From contig NZ_CALJHY010000005.1 of the NCBI RefSeq assembly GCF_937770335.1, positions 1-64,000 on the forward strand: a DNA stretch of 64,000 bases. Reading direction: 5' to 3'. The notes beneath the pieces are model-generated. The model did no database searches. It had not been told where the DNA came from and worked only from the letters and a program-made list of their open reading frames with translations. Positions 26,305-35,440 of this stretch are shown here, piece after piece; positions within the stretch are counted from its first letter, which is position 1; the number at the start of each line of letters is the position of its first letter. Both the position numbers and the translations under genes were made by a program. The DNA comes from an uncultured Glaciecola sp. (lineage in GTDB: Bacteria > Pseudomonadota > Gammaproteobacteria > Enterobacterales > Alteromonadaceae).

Positions 26305-26341
26305 AAAAAGACTAACCGCGTAATAGCAGGTTAGTCTTTTT
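26305..26341. terminator. Bidirectional terminator between SYLF lipoprotein gene and recG
   Basis: AAAAAGACTAACC (26305-26317) pairs perfectly with GGTTAGTCTTTTT (26329-26341) over an eleven-base loop. U-runs follow on both strands. On the minus strand it ends the lipoprotein transcript, which means recG needs its own promoter in the remaining 90 bases. Confidence 0.8.
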
Positions 26342-26450
26342 CTTTAGTTCACGGTGTTATGTCATTCAACTTTGGGAGCTTTGTTGCAGATCAACAATAA
26401 AGTGACATGCTTTGAGCAATCATTGTTGCAAGCTGACACTAGATATTGAC

Positions 26451-27014
26451 TTAGTTAAGCTGATCGTCTTTCCAGAATTTTGTGCCTTTAACCGTCGCTT
26501 GCAAAGCTAAACCGCTTTCAGTCATGGTATATACCGTTACATCACCATAATAGGCTTCGCCTTCAATCGACTTGCCTTTTGTACCTGCTTTAGCAGCGGC
26601 ATCGGCGTTACCACCAAAGGTCCAGCCTTGTTCTACGAAATTGCGCATAGCAGCTTCATTGTGAAATACCATAACAATACGATAATCTTTTGCGCCTATG
26701 CCAAACCCAACACCGCCTTCAGCCATATTCATATAGGTTTTTTTATTTTGAACACGGTCATTTACGACACCATAACCAGTTCCAGCTGAAACTAAGAACA
26801 AATTAATGTTAGCGTTAGAAAATACAGCGTAACCGGGTGATGCTTTTAATTCATCTCTAGCTGCGGGCTTTTTCAGATACAGCTTTTCCAGCGTGTTTTG
26901 TTGCATTTCCAATATTGCTGCGCGCTTTTCAACGTTAGTCCCTGATCCATAAGATGCACAGGCACTGAGTAAAAAAACACATGCTAAGCCACTTAATAAT
27001 TTTAAACGATACAT
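26451..27014 (-). CDS. SYLF-domain (Ysc84-related) lipoprotein
   Basis: A 187-residue exported lipoprotein: signal peptide with lipobox LLSACAS (Cys near 18), then a SYLF/YSC84 domain (AAILEMQQNTLEKLY ... GYAVFSNANINLFLVSAGTGYGVV ... GFGIGAKDYRIVMVF). SYLF proteins bind lipids in eukaryotes; the bacterial function is unknown. The ATG at 27014 follows AAGGAAAGTGAC and starts the signal peptide; a frame extending further upstream is not supported. It sits between the AhpC/TSA-family gene and recG with terminators on both sides, so it is monocistronic. Confidence 0.82.
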   Translation of the reverse strand: MYRLKLLSGLACVFLLSACASYGSGTNVEKRAAILEMQQNTLEKLYLKKPAARDELKASPGYAVFSNANINLFLVSAGTGYGVVNDRVQNKKTYMNMAEGGVGFGIGAKDYRIVMVFHNEAAMRNFVEQGWTFGGNADAAAKAGTKGKSIEGEAYYGDVTVYTMTESGLALQATVKGTKFWKDDQLN

Positions 27015-27242
27015 GTCACTTTCCTTATAATCGATTGATGTGGTAAGGCTTCTAGTATACACCCAAAAACGCTATAAAATTTATAACCTATTGCAGTTAT
27101 TGGTTTAACAACGGTCTGATTACCGATATTAAAGGGTGATTTTATTTAGGTACCAACGCAGCGTCTCAAACACGTAAGGCTGCTTTAAGTGCAGCCAAAT
27201 TTGCTATTTATTAGTCCATCGCCAAATCTAATAAGACATAAA

Positions 27243-27281
27243 AAAAGGCAAACGTTGAATAAATTTCATCGTTTGCCTTTT
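27243..27281 (-). terminator. Terminator of the exported AhpC/TSA gene
   Basis: AAAAGGCAAACG (27243-27254) pairs perfectly with CGTTTGCCTTTT (27270-27281) over a 15-base loop. On the minus strand a six-T run follows. It begins 28 bases after the stop of the gene at 27309. Confidence 0.8.
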
Positions 27282-27308
27282 GGCGCTAGGGATAATTGCG
27301 TTATCGGT

Positions 27309-27950
27309 TTACGCTTGTGGTTTAACCAGCTTGGCAGCGCTCAACACTAGTGCAGCCGATGGACGTACTTTAAAGTTAGGATTAACGTAGCTAAACTGCA
27401 CTGTACCAGCCTCATCTAGGATAAAAATAGCAGGAGCTGGCAATACAGCAGTTTTCGTAACATCAGCTGTAAGGTCAACATTCATGCGGTCTTTGTAAAG
27501 CTTTCGAGTATCAGAGGGAACATAGAAACCAACACCAAATCCACGAATAGCCGCCAAGCTTTCATCAGAAATCAAGGTAACCGCAAACTCAGTTTCTAGT
27601 TTTTGGGATTGTAGTTTCTTTGGTGATTCAGGAGATATTGCTAACACTTGGTAACCTTCGTCTACTAAGTCTTGTTCAATTGACTTTAACTCAGCCAATT
27701 GACGACTGCAGTAAGGACACCATCCACCGCGGTAAAAGATCAGAACCGTTGGTTTTTGCATAAGCAAAGCTTGTAGACTCACCGGAGAACCATCCGCAGT
27801 TTTCACAGTAACACTAGGTGCCATTGAACCATTTAACAAGGGCGTTACATTTTCAGCTTTGTCTGCAATAACGGTTCTATCTAACGCTAATGCCGATGTT
27901 GATACTGCTGCTGTTAAAGCGAATGCCGCTAACAATAACCATTTTTTCAT
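27309..27950 (-). CDS. Exported AhpC/TSA-family thiol peroxidase-like protein
   Basis: A 213-residue protein with a Sec signal peptide (residues 1-22, ALA cleavage site) and a thioredoxin-fold redoxin domain. The active-site region is FYRGGWCPYCSRQLAEL, a CxxC in the place of the peroxidatic Cys, as in the peroxiredoxin-like proteins that resemble BCP/PRXQ. It should act in the periplasm on peroxides or disulphides; the direction of chemistry cannot be read. The ATG is preceded by AAAAGGAATAAAT. Monocistronic. Confidence 0.82.
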   Translation of the reverse strand: MKKWLLLAAFALTAAVSTSALALDRTVIADKAENVTPLLNGSMAPSVTVKTADGSPVSLQALLMQKPTVLIFYRGGWCPYCSRQLAELKSIEQDLVDEGYQVLAISPESPKKLQSQKLETEFAVTLISDESLAAIRGFGVGFYVPSDTRKLYKDRMNVDLTADVTKTAVLPAPAIFILDEAGTVQFSYVNPNFKVRPSAALVLSAAKLVKPQA

Positions 27951-28168
27951 ATTTATTCCTTTTTATTAAATTCCACACATGAATTTAACAGGTAAGTTCG
28001 ATTTAAATCGCGTGGACAGATCGTCGATTAAGGCTAATCTAAGATTCAGTTATTTTATACATTACAACAGACCAAGCTAACGCAAAAATGATTTCATAAA
28101 ATCCGCATCTTTTTTAAGTTACTTATTAAGGGATATTTTGAGTCTGATTTAGTTTAGTTGTTTTACTG

Positions 28169-28861
28169 CTATTTTGAAAATTGTAGCGCTTTCCACCAAG
28201 CATCATCTGCTTGTATACGGCCGACGCCATCGATATGTGGAAAAGGAAGGTTTCTGCGCTGACATTCTTTAAAAAGAACCGGGAAGCCTCCTTTGAACAA
28301 CGTTGCTTGGCATTCTTGTTCATCTAAACTCTGGGTTTCATACATACCGGCAGCCTGCCGCTGCCCCTGAGCTTCATACATCACAATTGCCGCTGCCACA
28401 GATACATTAAGAGATTGTACCATTCCGACCATTGGCACAATGATAGATTGGTCGGCTAACGCAATAGCCGCAGGCGTGGCTCCTGTCTTTTCTTGGCCCA
28501 ACAAAACAACGGTAGGTTTGGTGTAGTCAACGTCACGAAAATCACAAGCATCGTCGTCTAAGTGAGTAACTAGGACCTGCATACCCTGCTCTTTAAAATG
28601 ACCAATTGCTTGTTGAATAGTGTTGTGAAGTTGCGTTTTCACCCAAACGTCACTGCCCATTGCAGTGCATTTTCGAAGGTTTTCAGGTTCATTCCATACG
28701 GCATGAACTTGATGAACACCTACTGCATCACATGTGCGAATAACGGCAGAAACATTATGCGCTTTAGTCACCTCTTCCAAACATACGGTGAGATCAGGTT
28801 GTCTCATTTTTAGTAGTTGTCGAATACGAGTATAACGTTCCATCGACATGCTTTGATTCAT
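28169..28861 (-). CDS. trmH: tRNA (guanosine18-2'-O)-methyltransferase
   Basis: A 230-residue SPOUT methyltransferase that 2'-O-methylates G18 in the D-loop of tRNAs. RQPDLTVCLEEVTKAHNVSAVIRTCDAVGVHQVHAVW is the family N-terminus, with the catalytic Arg; the knot motifs are LLGQEKTGA and IIVPMVGMVQSLNVSVAAAI. A GGAG eight bases before the ATG supports this start. It is downstream of ridA and spoT, keeping the classical spoT-trmH neighbourhood. Confidence 0.95.
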   Translation of the reverse strand: MNQSMSMERYTRIRQLLKMRQPDLTVCLEEVTKAHNVSAVIRTCDAVGVHQVHAVWNEPENLRKCTAMGSDVWVKTQLHNTIQQAIGHFKEQGMQVLVTHLDDDACDFRDVDYTKPTVVLLGQEKTGATPAAIALADQSIIVPMVGMVQSLNVSVAAAIVMYEAQGQRQAAGMYETQSLDEQECQATLFKGGFPVLFKECQRRNLPFPHIDGVGRIQADDAWWKALQFSK

Positions 28862-28878
28862 ACAGATGTCTCCAGGTG

Positions 28879-29265
28879 CTACTCGGGTAGCACCATCACA
28901 CCATCAATCTCAATTTGCGCGCCTTTGGGCAATTGAGATACACCAATAGCAGCACGCGCGGGATAAGGCTGTTTAAAGTAAGTAGCCATAATTTGGTTAA
29001 CGGTCGCAAAGTGACCAAGGTCAATTAAAAATATATTAACCTTAACCAAGTGTGACGTATCACCGCCAGCAGCAGTACATACTGCTTTTAAATTTTCGAA
29101 CACTTGCACCGCTTGCTCAGCAAAGTCGTCTGAGACCATCTCCATGGTACTCGGTACTAATGGAATTTGGCCCGATAGATACACTGTTGTGCCGGCTTTG
29201 ACCGCTTGACTGTATGTGCCTATAGCAGCAGGTGCATCGTCGGTCTGTATGATAGACTTAGGCAT
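28879..29265 (-). CDS. ridA: RidA-family imine/enamine deaminase
   Basis: A 128-residue YjgF/RidA protein. The family signature is present: [20 protein letters not shown], and [20 protein letters not shown] with the conserved Arg and Glu that bind the imine. It hydrolyses reactive 2-aminoacrylate released by PLP enzymes. Located between spoT and trmH, a common arrangement in gammaproteobacteria. Confidence 0.95.
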   Translation of the reverse strand: MPKSIIQTDDAPAAIGTYSQAVKAGTTVYLSGQIPLVPSTMEMVSDDFAEQAVQVFENLKAVCTAAGGDTSHLVKVNIFLIDLGHFATVNQIMATYFKQPYPARAAIGVSQLPKGAQIEIDGVMVLPE

Positions 29266-29290
29266 GATTTTTCCCTTTTTTTAAAATAAA

Positions 29291-31402
29291 TTACTTTGGT
29301 TTGTATTGACTGTGCCGTGATACTTTTTGAAGTTCAGGCATGCTACGAATTCTGCGCATAACCTTAGCAAGGTGAACGCGATTTTTGGTCGTGAGCTCTA
29401 TATCTATGACATAAATACTATTTTCACGTTCTTCTGTTTGTAAATTAATAATACTTGAGTCACAACTCACAATAGTACTAGTTAGTGCGGCTAACGTACC
29501 CTGATGATTGAATAGTTCTAGACGCAATGCAGCCTTAAACTCACCATGGGGCACATCATCCCATTCCATTGGTAATACGCGCTGTGGTTCTTCTCTGCTG
29601 AGCTTGCGAATATTAGTGCAACCCGTTTGGTGAATAAGAATACCGCGACCCGGTGACAAAATAGCAACCACTTCATCACCAGGAATAGGATGGCAACAAC
29701 GTGAAAAATGTACCGATAAACCTTCCGTACCGCGTATTGCAACATGCGATTTTTTGTCAGAAAGCTCAGCGTTTTCTCCGACTAAACGCCTAGCAACTAT
29801 TGCACTTAATTCATTACCCATGCCAATATTTGTAAGTAAATCATCAAAACTGTCGTACTTAGTTTCCTCAACTACGCGAGCAATTTCCCCTGGAGATATT
29901 TCATCTAACTTAATCGTGCCTAAAGCATGCCGCAATAAACGGTTACCCATACTTACTGCATCTTCAGATTGTTGGCGTTTGAGGAAGTGGCGAATATTAC
30001 TGCGAGCACGCGCACTAACCACGAAGTTCAGCCAGTTTGCGTTAGGTTTCGCTCTTGGAGAGGTAATAATTTCTATACTTTGACCGTTCTCCAAGGGCTT
30101 ACTCAATGAGTAGTTTCGACGTTCCACCCTTGCGCCAACACATGTATTACCCACATCAGAGTGCACTGCATACGCGAAGTCAACCGCTGTTGCGCCCATC
30201 GGTAGCTCAATAATAGTGCCTTTAGGAGTAAATACATAAATTTCTTCTGGGAATAAATCAGACTTTACACTTTCAATAAATTCAGCCGATGTGCTGGAGC
30301 TCTGCTGCAGTTCGATTAACGACTGCATCCATTGCGTTGCCCGAAGTTGTGCGGTCGTGCCTTTATCCGCAGCTTTCTTATAAAGCCAATGAGCGGCGAC
30401 ACCTTTGTCAGCCATATGATCCATTTCTGCAGTACGAATTTGTACTTCAACAGGAATACCATGAGGCCCAATCAATGATGTATGTAACGATTGATAACCG
30501 TTAGTACGCGGAATAGCGATATAGTCTTTGAAGCGATTTTCGATTGGCTTATACATGCCATGCATAGCACCTAGAACGCGATAACAATTATCCACATTCT
30601 CTACGACAACTCGAAAAGCATAGATGTCCATGACTTCAGTAAACGACAGCTCTTTGTTTTTCATCTTACGATAAATACTATAAAGATGCTTTTCACGACC
30701 TAGCACAGTGCCCTGAATACCATATGACTCGAGGCGCTGGACCAATTCATTTTGCGTTTTTTCAATTATCGCTTTGCGATTGCCTCGCGCTTGGTTTACC
30801 GCAGAGCGCAAAGCACGATGACGCATGGGGTACATAGCTTGAAAACCGAGGTCTTCAAGCTCATTTTTTATGTCATGAATACCTAAGCGGTGGGCCAACG
30901 GTGCATAAATTTCAAGTGTTTCTAAGGCAATACGACGGCGTTTATCGGGGCGCAATGAGCCCAGCGTTCGCATATTATGCGTGCGGTCAGCTAGCTTAAT
31001 CAAGATAACCCGAATATCTTGTACCATCGCCATTAGCATCTTGCGAAAGTTTTCAGCCTGCGCTTCTTGTTTGCTGCCAAATGTTAGCTTATCTAACTTA
31101 CTCACACCTTCAACTAACTCAGCGACTGTTGCACCAAAAGCGAGGGTTAAATCTTCTTTGCTGTAATGTGTATCTTCAATGACGTCATGCAGTAGTGCCG
31201 CCATTAGAGTCTCATAGTCAAGATCCATGTCGGCAAGAATACCAGCAACGGCCACAGGATGAGTTATGTAGGGATCGCCACTACTGCGCGTTTGACCGTC
31301 GTGAGCGTCGCGCGCAAGTATGTAAGCCGCTTGAATATATTCGACTTGATCTTGTGGTAAGTATTTACTTACCTTAGTTTTTAAACCTTCAAATAGATAC
31401 AC
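29291..31402 (-). CDS. spoT: Bifunctional (p)ppGpp synthetase/hydrolase
   Basis: A 703-residue stringent-response enzyme. The N-terminal HD hydrolase has ALLHDVIEDT and KLADRTHNMRTLGSL; the synthetase domain has REKHLYSIYRKM and NGYQSLHTSLIGPHG; TGS (YVFTPKGTIIELP) and a C-terminal ACT domain follow. The hydrolase motifs are intact, so it should both make and degrade (p)ppGpp. I start it at the GTG at 31402, which gives MYLFEGL, the exact family opening; a TTG three codons earlier is also open. It lies downstream of rpoZ but behind the terminator at 31472-31497. Confidence 0.96.
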   Translation of the reverse strand: MYLFEGLKTKVSKYLPQDQVEYIQAAYILARDAHDGQTRSSGDPYITHPVAVAGILADMDLDYETLMAALLHDVIEDTHYSKEDLTLAFGATVAELVEGVSKLDKLTFGSKQEAQAENFRKMLMAMVQDIRVILIKLADRTHNMRTLGSLRPDKRRRIALETLEIYAPLAHRLGIHDIKNELEDLGFQAMYPMRHRALRSAVNQARGNRKAIIEKTQNELVQRLESYGIQGTVLGREKHLYSIYRKMKNKELSFTEVMDIYAFRVVVENVDNCYRVLGAMHGMYKPIENRFKDYIAIPRTNGYQSLHTSLIGPHGIPVEVQIRTAEMDHMADKGVAAHWLYKKAADKGTTAQLRATQWMQSLIELQQSSSTSAEFIESVKSDLFPEEIYVFTPKGTIIELPMGATAVDFAYAVHSDVGNTCVGARVERRNYSLSKPLENGQSIEIITSPRAKPNANWLNFVVSARARSNIRHFLKRQQSEDAVSMGNRLLRHALGTIKLDEISPGEIARVVEETKYDSFDDLLTNIGMGNELSAIVARRLVGENAELSDKKSHVAIRGTEGLSVHFSRCCHPIPGDEVVAILSPGRGILIHQTGCTNIRKLSREEPQRVLPMEWDDVPHGEFKAALRLELFNHQGTLAALTSTIVSCDSSIINLQTEERENSIYVIDIELTTKNRVHLAKVMRRIRSMPELQKVSRHSQYKPK

Positions 31403-31471
31403 AGATAACAATTAGAAAAGTAAGTAACAATGAATGTAGAATACGGTTATTTTCGCGCTTTGCAAACGCAA

Positions 31472-31497
31472 AAAACGCCGATTTTCATCGGCGTTTT
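31472..31497 (-). terminator. Terminator between rpoZ and spoT
   Basis: AAAACGCCGAT (31472-31482) pairs perfectly with ATCGGCGTTTT (31487-31497). On the minus strand it ends in a six-T run. It sits about 90 bases past the rpoZ stop, so spoT depends on readthrough or on a promoter in the 70 bases before its start. Confidence 0.85.
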
Positions 31498-31584
31498 ATA
31501 ATATATTTTTGTTTTCAGCTAAATAATTGAATTAGAGCGCTAGTTTACTGAGCCAAAGAGGCATTTGAACCTGGCATTTAATTT

Positions 31585-31857
31585 TTATTTTTCTGAAAGG
31601 ATGCTCGCCACTGAAGCAAATTCTGCTTCTTCTTGTTCGCGTTGGTCGTGCAAGTCTGATTGTTCAACTGTTTTAGCCGTAACCAAACCTAACTCAATCT
31701 CACGAAGAGCAACTACCGTTGGCTTATCGTTACCCACATCCACTAGTGCCTCTTTGCCTTCTGTAGCGAGTTGTCTCGCGCGACGAGCTGCAACTAATAC
31801 TAAATCGAATCTGTTACCAATTTGGTTTACAGCATCTTCAACTGTTACACGTGCCAT
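31585..31857 (-). CDS. rpoZ: RNA polymerase omega subunit
   Basis: A 90-residue omega subunit starting [10 protein letters not shown], with the conserved [16 protein letters not shown] and the [10 protein letters not shown] region that wraps around the beta-prime subunit. The GGAGCACTAT ribosome binding site places the start at 31857; a longer frame upstream is not coding. Gene order gmk-rpoZ-spoT is as in E. coli. Confidence 0.97.
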   Translation of the reverse strand: MARVTVEDAVNQIGNRFDLVLVAARRARQLATEGKEALVDVGNDKPTVVALREIELGLVTAKTVEQSDLHDQREQEEAEFASVASILSEK

Positions 31858-31962
31858 ATAGTGCTCCGATAAAATCAATGGGTATTTCAAAAAATGGTCG
31901 CGAAGTATACTGCATAACATTACTAAAGCATAGTAAATTCGTTTAGCTCAAGACCAATTGGA

Positions 31963-32634
31963 CTACTTTATTACAAACAAGCTCGCAAAAAGTGAAGCAT
32001 GCCTGATAAGTTGATTTTCTAAACAAAGACGTTGCGCCGTGATGATCGACTCAAAGTCAGTGTGCGCGATTGCTAAATTATCATTTACGATGACAAAATC
32101 GAATTCATTGAAGTGCGACATTTCTGACTGCGCCTCAGCCATCCGTTTCGCAATAACCCCCTCAGAATCCTGTCCACGACCGGATAATCTAACTTGCAAC
32201 GCTGCAACCGAAGGGGGTAACACAAAAATACTTATTACCGACGGATTTTGCAGCTTAACTTGTCGAGCACCCTGCCAATCAATATCTAAGAATACGTCAA
32301 TACCTAGCTGAAGCTTATCGCTAATTGCTGCTTTGGAGGTACCATAATAATTACCAAATACCTCAGCATGTTCATAAAAAGCATCAGCTTCAATCATGCT
32401 TTCAAATGTAGCGTGGTCAACAAAATGATATTCAACTCCATTTTGCTCGCCCTTTCTGGGCGCGCGAGTGGTGTGTGATACCGATAACTGCATAGGCTGT
32501 TGTTCGCTAGACTTATTTAGAATCTCTCTAATCAGCGTTGACTTCCCCGCGCCAGATGGTGCTGCAACGATAAAAAGGTTACCTAACTGTTGAGCAGTTT
32601 TTGGGGAGGTGTAAACAGGAGTAGTTTCGGACAT
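31963..32634 (-). CDS. gmk: Guanylate kinase
   Basis: A 223-residue enzyme converting GMP to GDP with ATP. The P-loop is APSGAGKST near residue 26; the GMP-binding residues are in [22 protein letters not shown], and [10 protein letters not shown] is conserved. An N-terminal extension of about 17 residues precedes the usual start (LFIVAAPSG). It is first of the gmk-rpoZ-spoT block and divergent from cyaY. Confidence 0.96.
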   Translation of the reverse strand: MSETTPVYTSPKTAQQLGNLFIVAAPSGAGKSTLIREILNKSSEQQPMQLSVSHTTRAPRKGEQNGVEYHFVDHATFESMIEADAFYEHAEVFGNYYGTSKAAISDKLQLGIDVFLDIDWQGARQVKLQNPSVISIFVLPPSVAALQVRLSGRGQDSEGVIAKRMAEAQSEMSHFNEFDFVIVNDNLAIAHTDFESIITAQRLCLENQLIRHASLFASLFVIK

Positions 32635-32721
32635 ATTTATGAATTTTTGCTATTTGATAGTGTTGCTATTATTAACAATGGTAGCATAAGCAAAAGTAAA
32701 GTGTGCAAATTGGAAAACCAA

Positions 32722-33048
32722 ATGATAAAAGATACTGAGTACCACGAACTAATAGACACTCTCTTTATTTCTATTGAAGAGGCCTTAGATGTATGTGAAG
32801 TAGACATCGACTATGAAGGTGCGGGCGGAATCCTGACTTTAACCATGCTTGATCACACTAAAATAATTTTGAACAAACAGGCGCCATTGCATCAGCTTTG
32901 GGTCGCGACAAAATTTAATGGTCATCACTTTAATTACAACGATGGTGTATGGATAGATGAGCGCACTGGCGTTGAATTTTTTGAGTTTTTTGATGAAGCG
33001 GTAAGTAAACAAGCTGGCCAACCTGTAAAGCTCAAGCTGCAAGGATAA
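32722..33048 (+). CDS. cyaY: Frataxin-like iron-binding protein
   Basis: A 108-residue CyaY with an acidic first helix (YHELIDTLFISIEEALD) and the beta-sheet signature LHQLWVATKFNGHHFNYNDGVWID. It binds iron and modulates iron-sulphur cluster assembly on IscS. The ATG at 32722 gives the normal family length; the open frame upstream overlaps the gmk start region and has no similarity. The esterase gene follows four bases after its stop. Confidence 0.94.
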   Translation: MIKDTEYHELIDTLFISIEEALDVCEVDIDYEGAGGILTLTMLDHTKIILNKQAPLHQLWVATKFNGHHFNYNDGVWIDERTGVEFFEFFDEAVSKQAGQPVKLKLQG

Positions 33049-33052
33049 ATTA

Positions 33053-33724
33053 ATGACTCAAGAATTATTATCTGCCGTTCAAATTCAGCCGCAAGGCGAG
33101 CATAAATCCACTATAATTTGGTTACATGGCTTAGGTGATTCGGGCAACGGGTTTGCACCTATCGCCCCTGAACTTAAGTTACCCGACGGATTAGGTGTTA
33201 AGTTTATTTTCCCGCATGCACCTATTCGTCCGGTTACCATCAATAATGGCATGGAAATGCGTGCATGGTATGACATTAAATCGATGGATATGGATTCACG
33301 CGCAGATCTTGACGGTGTTATTGATTCATCGCAACGCATTGAGCAGCTTATTCGAGCTGAAATGGCATCTGGCATTGATTCTACAAAAATTATGCTCATT
33401 GGATTTTCACAAGGTGGCGTGATTGCATTGTATCTAGGTGCTAGATTTACTCAGCCTTTAGCGGGTATTGTCGCTTTGAGCACCTACATGTGTGCACCAC
33501 AAAATTTAAGTGCTGAGAAATCCGCTGAGAACCAAGATACACCCGTATTTTTTGCTCACGGCCAACAAGATGAAGTTGTGCCTTTATTTTTAGGTAATTC
33601 AGCCTTTCAAACAATGAAAGAAAATGGCTACAATGTTGAATGGAATGAATACATGATGCAACACAATGTATGTATGCCTGAGGTTGCTGACATTTCCGCA
33701 TTTATTCAAGCCAAACTAGCTTAG
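33053..33724 (+). CDS. Carboxylesterase/phospholipase (alpha/beta-hydrolase)
   Basis: A 223-residue member of the phospholipase/carboxylesterase family (EstB, YpfH-like). LHGLGDSGNGF is the oxyanion loop, GFSQGGVIAL carries the nucleophile Ser near residue 119, and GQQDEVVP the acid. The usual catalytic His motif (MGHxV) is represented by MQHNVCMPEV. The substrate is probably short acyl esters or protein-bound acyl groups. It follows cyaY at four bases and precedes hemC by 21. Confidence 0.88.
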   Translation: MTQELLSAVQIQPQGEHKSTIIWLHGLGDSGNGFAPIAPELKLPDGLGVKFIFPHAPIRPVTINNGMEMRAWYDIKSMDMDSRADLDGVIDSSQRIEQLIRAEMASGIDSTKIMLIGFSQGGVIALYLGARFTQPLAGIVALSTYMCAPQNLSAEKSAENQDTPVFFAHGQQDEVVPLFLGNSAFQTMKENGYNVEWNEYMMQHNVCMPEVADISAFIQAKLA

Positions 33725-33745
33725 AGAACACAACAGATAGGTAAT

Positions 33746-34690
33746 ATGAGCACAAACAAATCTTCACAACGCGTTATTCGAATTGCCACTAGAAGAAGTG
33801 ATTTAGCTATGTGGCAAGCCAAGTATGTGCAAGCCAAATTACTTGAACATCATCCGCAAGTAACGGTTAAGCTGCTGCCTATGTCAACGCAAGGCGATCG
33901 CATTTTAGATACACCTCTAGCCAAAATTGGGGGCAAAGGTCTATTCATTAAAGAACTTGAAATTGCCATGCAAAATGGCGAAGCTGATATCGCAGTGCAC
34001 TCAATGAAAGACATACCCGTTGCTTTCCCTGACGGTTTTGGTTTACACGCCATTTGTGAACGTGAAAATCCGTTTGATGCGTTTGTTTCAAATACCTTTG
34101 AGTCACTACAAGCACTTCCTAAAGGTGCTGTTGTTGGTACATCTAGTTTGCGTAGACAATGCCAGATACGTGCATTTCGTGACGATCTAATCATTAAAGA
34201 TTTGCGTGGCAATGTAAATACTCGATTATCAAAGTTGGATGATGGTCAATATGACGCTATTATATTGGCGTCAGCAGGACTAATACGTTTAGGTATGCAT
34301 CACCGTATACAACAAGAAATCAACGCTGACCTTAGCTTACCGGCTGTTGGCCAAGGCGCAGTCGGTATTGAGTGTCGCAATGACGATGCTGAATTAATCG
34401 CATTGTTAGCACCACTTAATCACACTGCCACGGCAATTCGCGTTAAAGCAGAGCGTTCAATGAACGCTCGACTGGAGGGCAGTTGCCAAGTCCCTATTGG
34501 CAGTTACGCAGTACTTGACGGTAACTTACTATTATTGCGCGGGCTTGTGGGTACGCCTGATGGTAAAACAATGCTGAAAGCGCACGCTCAGGGGCCCTTA
34601 ACCGATGCCGAGCAGATAGGTGAGAGTGTGGCGAATGAACTACTAGCAAAAGGCGCGAGGTCTATTCTGGATTCCTTAAGCACTGATTAA
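33746..34690 (+). CDS. hemC: Hydroxymethylbilane synthase
   Basis: A 314-residue porphobilinogen deaminase building the linear tetrapyrrole. [14 protein letters not shown] opens the protein; [19 protein letters not shown] and LRGNVNTRL bind substrate; the dipyrromethane-carrying Cys is in [10 protein letters not shown]. First of hemC-hemD-hemX-hemY, the classical order in gammaproteobacteria. Confidence 0.97.
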   Translation: MSTNKSSQRVIRIATRRSDLAMWQAKYVQAKLLEHHPQVTVKLLPMSTQGDRILDTPLAKIGGKGLFIKELEIAMQNGEADIAVHSMKDIPVAFPDGFGLHAICERENPFDAFVSNTFESLQALPKGAVVGTSSLRRQCQIRAFRDDLIIKDLRGNVNTRLSKLDDGQYDAIILASAGLIRLGMHHRIQQEINADLSLPAVGQGAVGIECRNDDAELIALLAPLNHTATAIRVKAERSMNARLEGSCQVPIGSYAVLDGNLLLLRGLVGTPDGKTMLKAHAQGPLTDAEQIGESVANELLAKGARSILDSLSTD

Positions 34691-34714
34691 ATAAACTCAG
34701 AGGCAAAAACCAAC

Positions 34715-35440
34715 ATGTATTTGATACTGCGTCCAAAAGCTAAATTAGCCGATTCAGTAGCGTGCTTTCAAGAGGCAGGATTAAGAGCGCTCGGTTGCGG
34801 TTTAATTGAAACAGTTGCGTTACCGGACGCGGCTGCACTATTACCAGCGCTATTTGAATTTAACCCAGATCTTGTTGTGGTCACGAGTACGGTAGCAGCC
34901 GACCTTTATATTAATGCCTTAACACACTCTCAAACATCAAGTTTAGTCTTTATCGCCGTTGGTGCTAGCACAGCCAAAAGATTATCTAGCCGCCACACAC
35001 AAGTTGTGCAAGCCCGACCATCAAACTCAGAAGGGATTTTGGCCAGCATTTCACACCTAAAAATTAAAAACCCAAAGGTTGCTATACTTAAAGGCAAGGG
35101 TGGTAGAAATCTGATTATCGACACACTGAGTGCAAATAGTATTGCACTCAAAGAATTTGATTTATATGAGCGTATTCTTCTAAAAGAACCGTATTATACG
35201 GCACACTTTGAGGCTAACGATATTCAATGTATTATTGCCACGAGCACGGAAATTATTGATGCTGCCTATAATTTTTTTGCGCATGATTGGCTAAGTAAAT
35301 GTCAATGGATAGTCGTCAGTAAAAGATTAAAACAACATCTCAGCGCGTTAGGCGCAAAGCATATTTTCACCAGTAATGGTGCTACCGACAGCCATCTCAT
35401 TGCTGCCGCTAATCAAGTTAAAGGAACACAACATGAGTGA
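34715..35440 (+). CDS. hemD: Uroporphyrinogen-III synthase
   Basis: A 241-residue cyclase that closes hydroxymethylbilane with inversion of ring D. Sequence is weakly conserved as usual, but LVVVTSTVAADLYINA, FIAVGASTAKRL and VAILKGKGGRNLI fit the two-domain fold, and the position between hemC and hemX is decisive. It overlaps the hemX start by eight bases. Confidence 0.93.
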   Translation: MYLILRPKAKLADSVACFQEAGLRALGCGLIETVALPDAAALLPALFEFNPDLVVVTSTVAADLYINALTHSQTSSLVFIAVGASTAKRLSSRHTQVVQARPSNSEGILASISHLKIKNPKVAILKGKGGRNLIIDTLSANSIALKEFDLYERILLKEPYYTAHFEANDIQCIIATSTEIIDAAYNFFAHDWLSKCQWIVVSKRLKQHLSALGAKHIFTSNGATDSHLIAAANQVKGTQHE

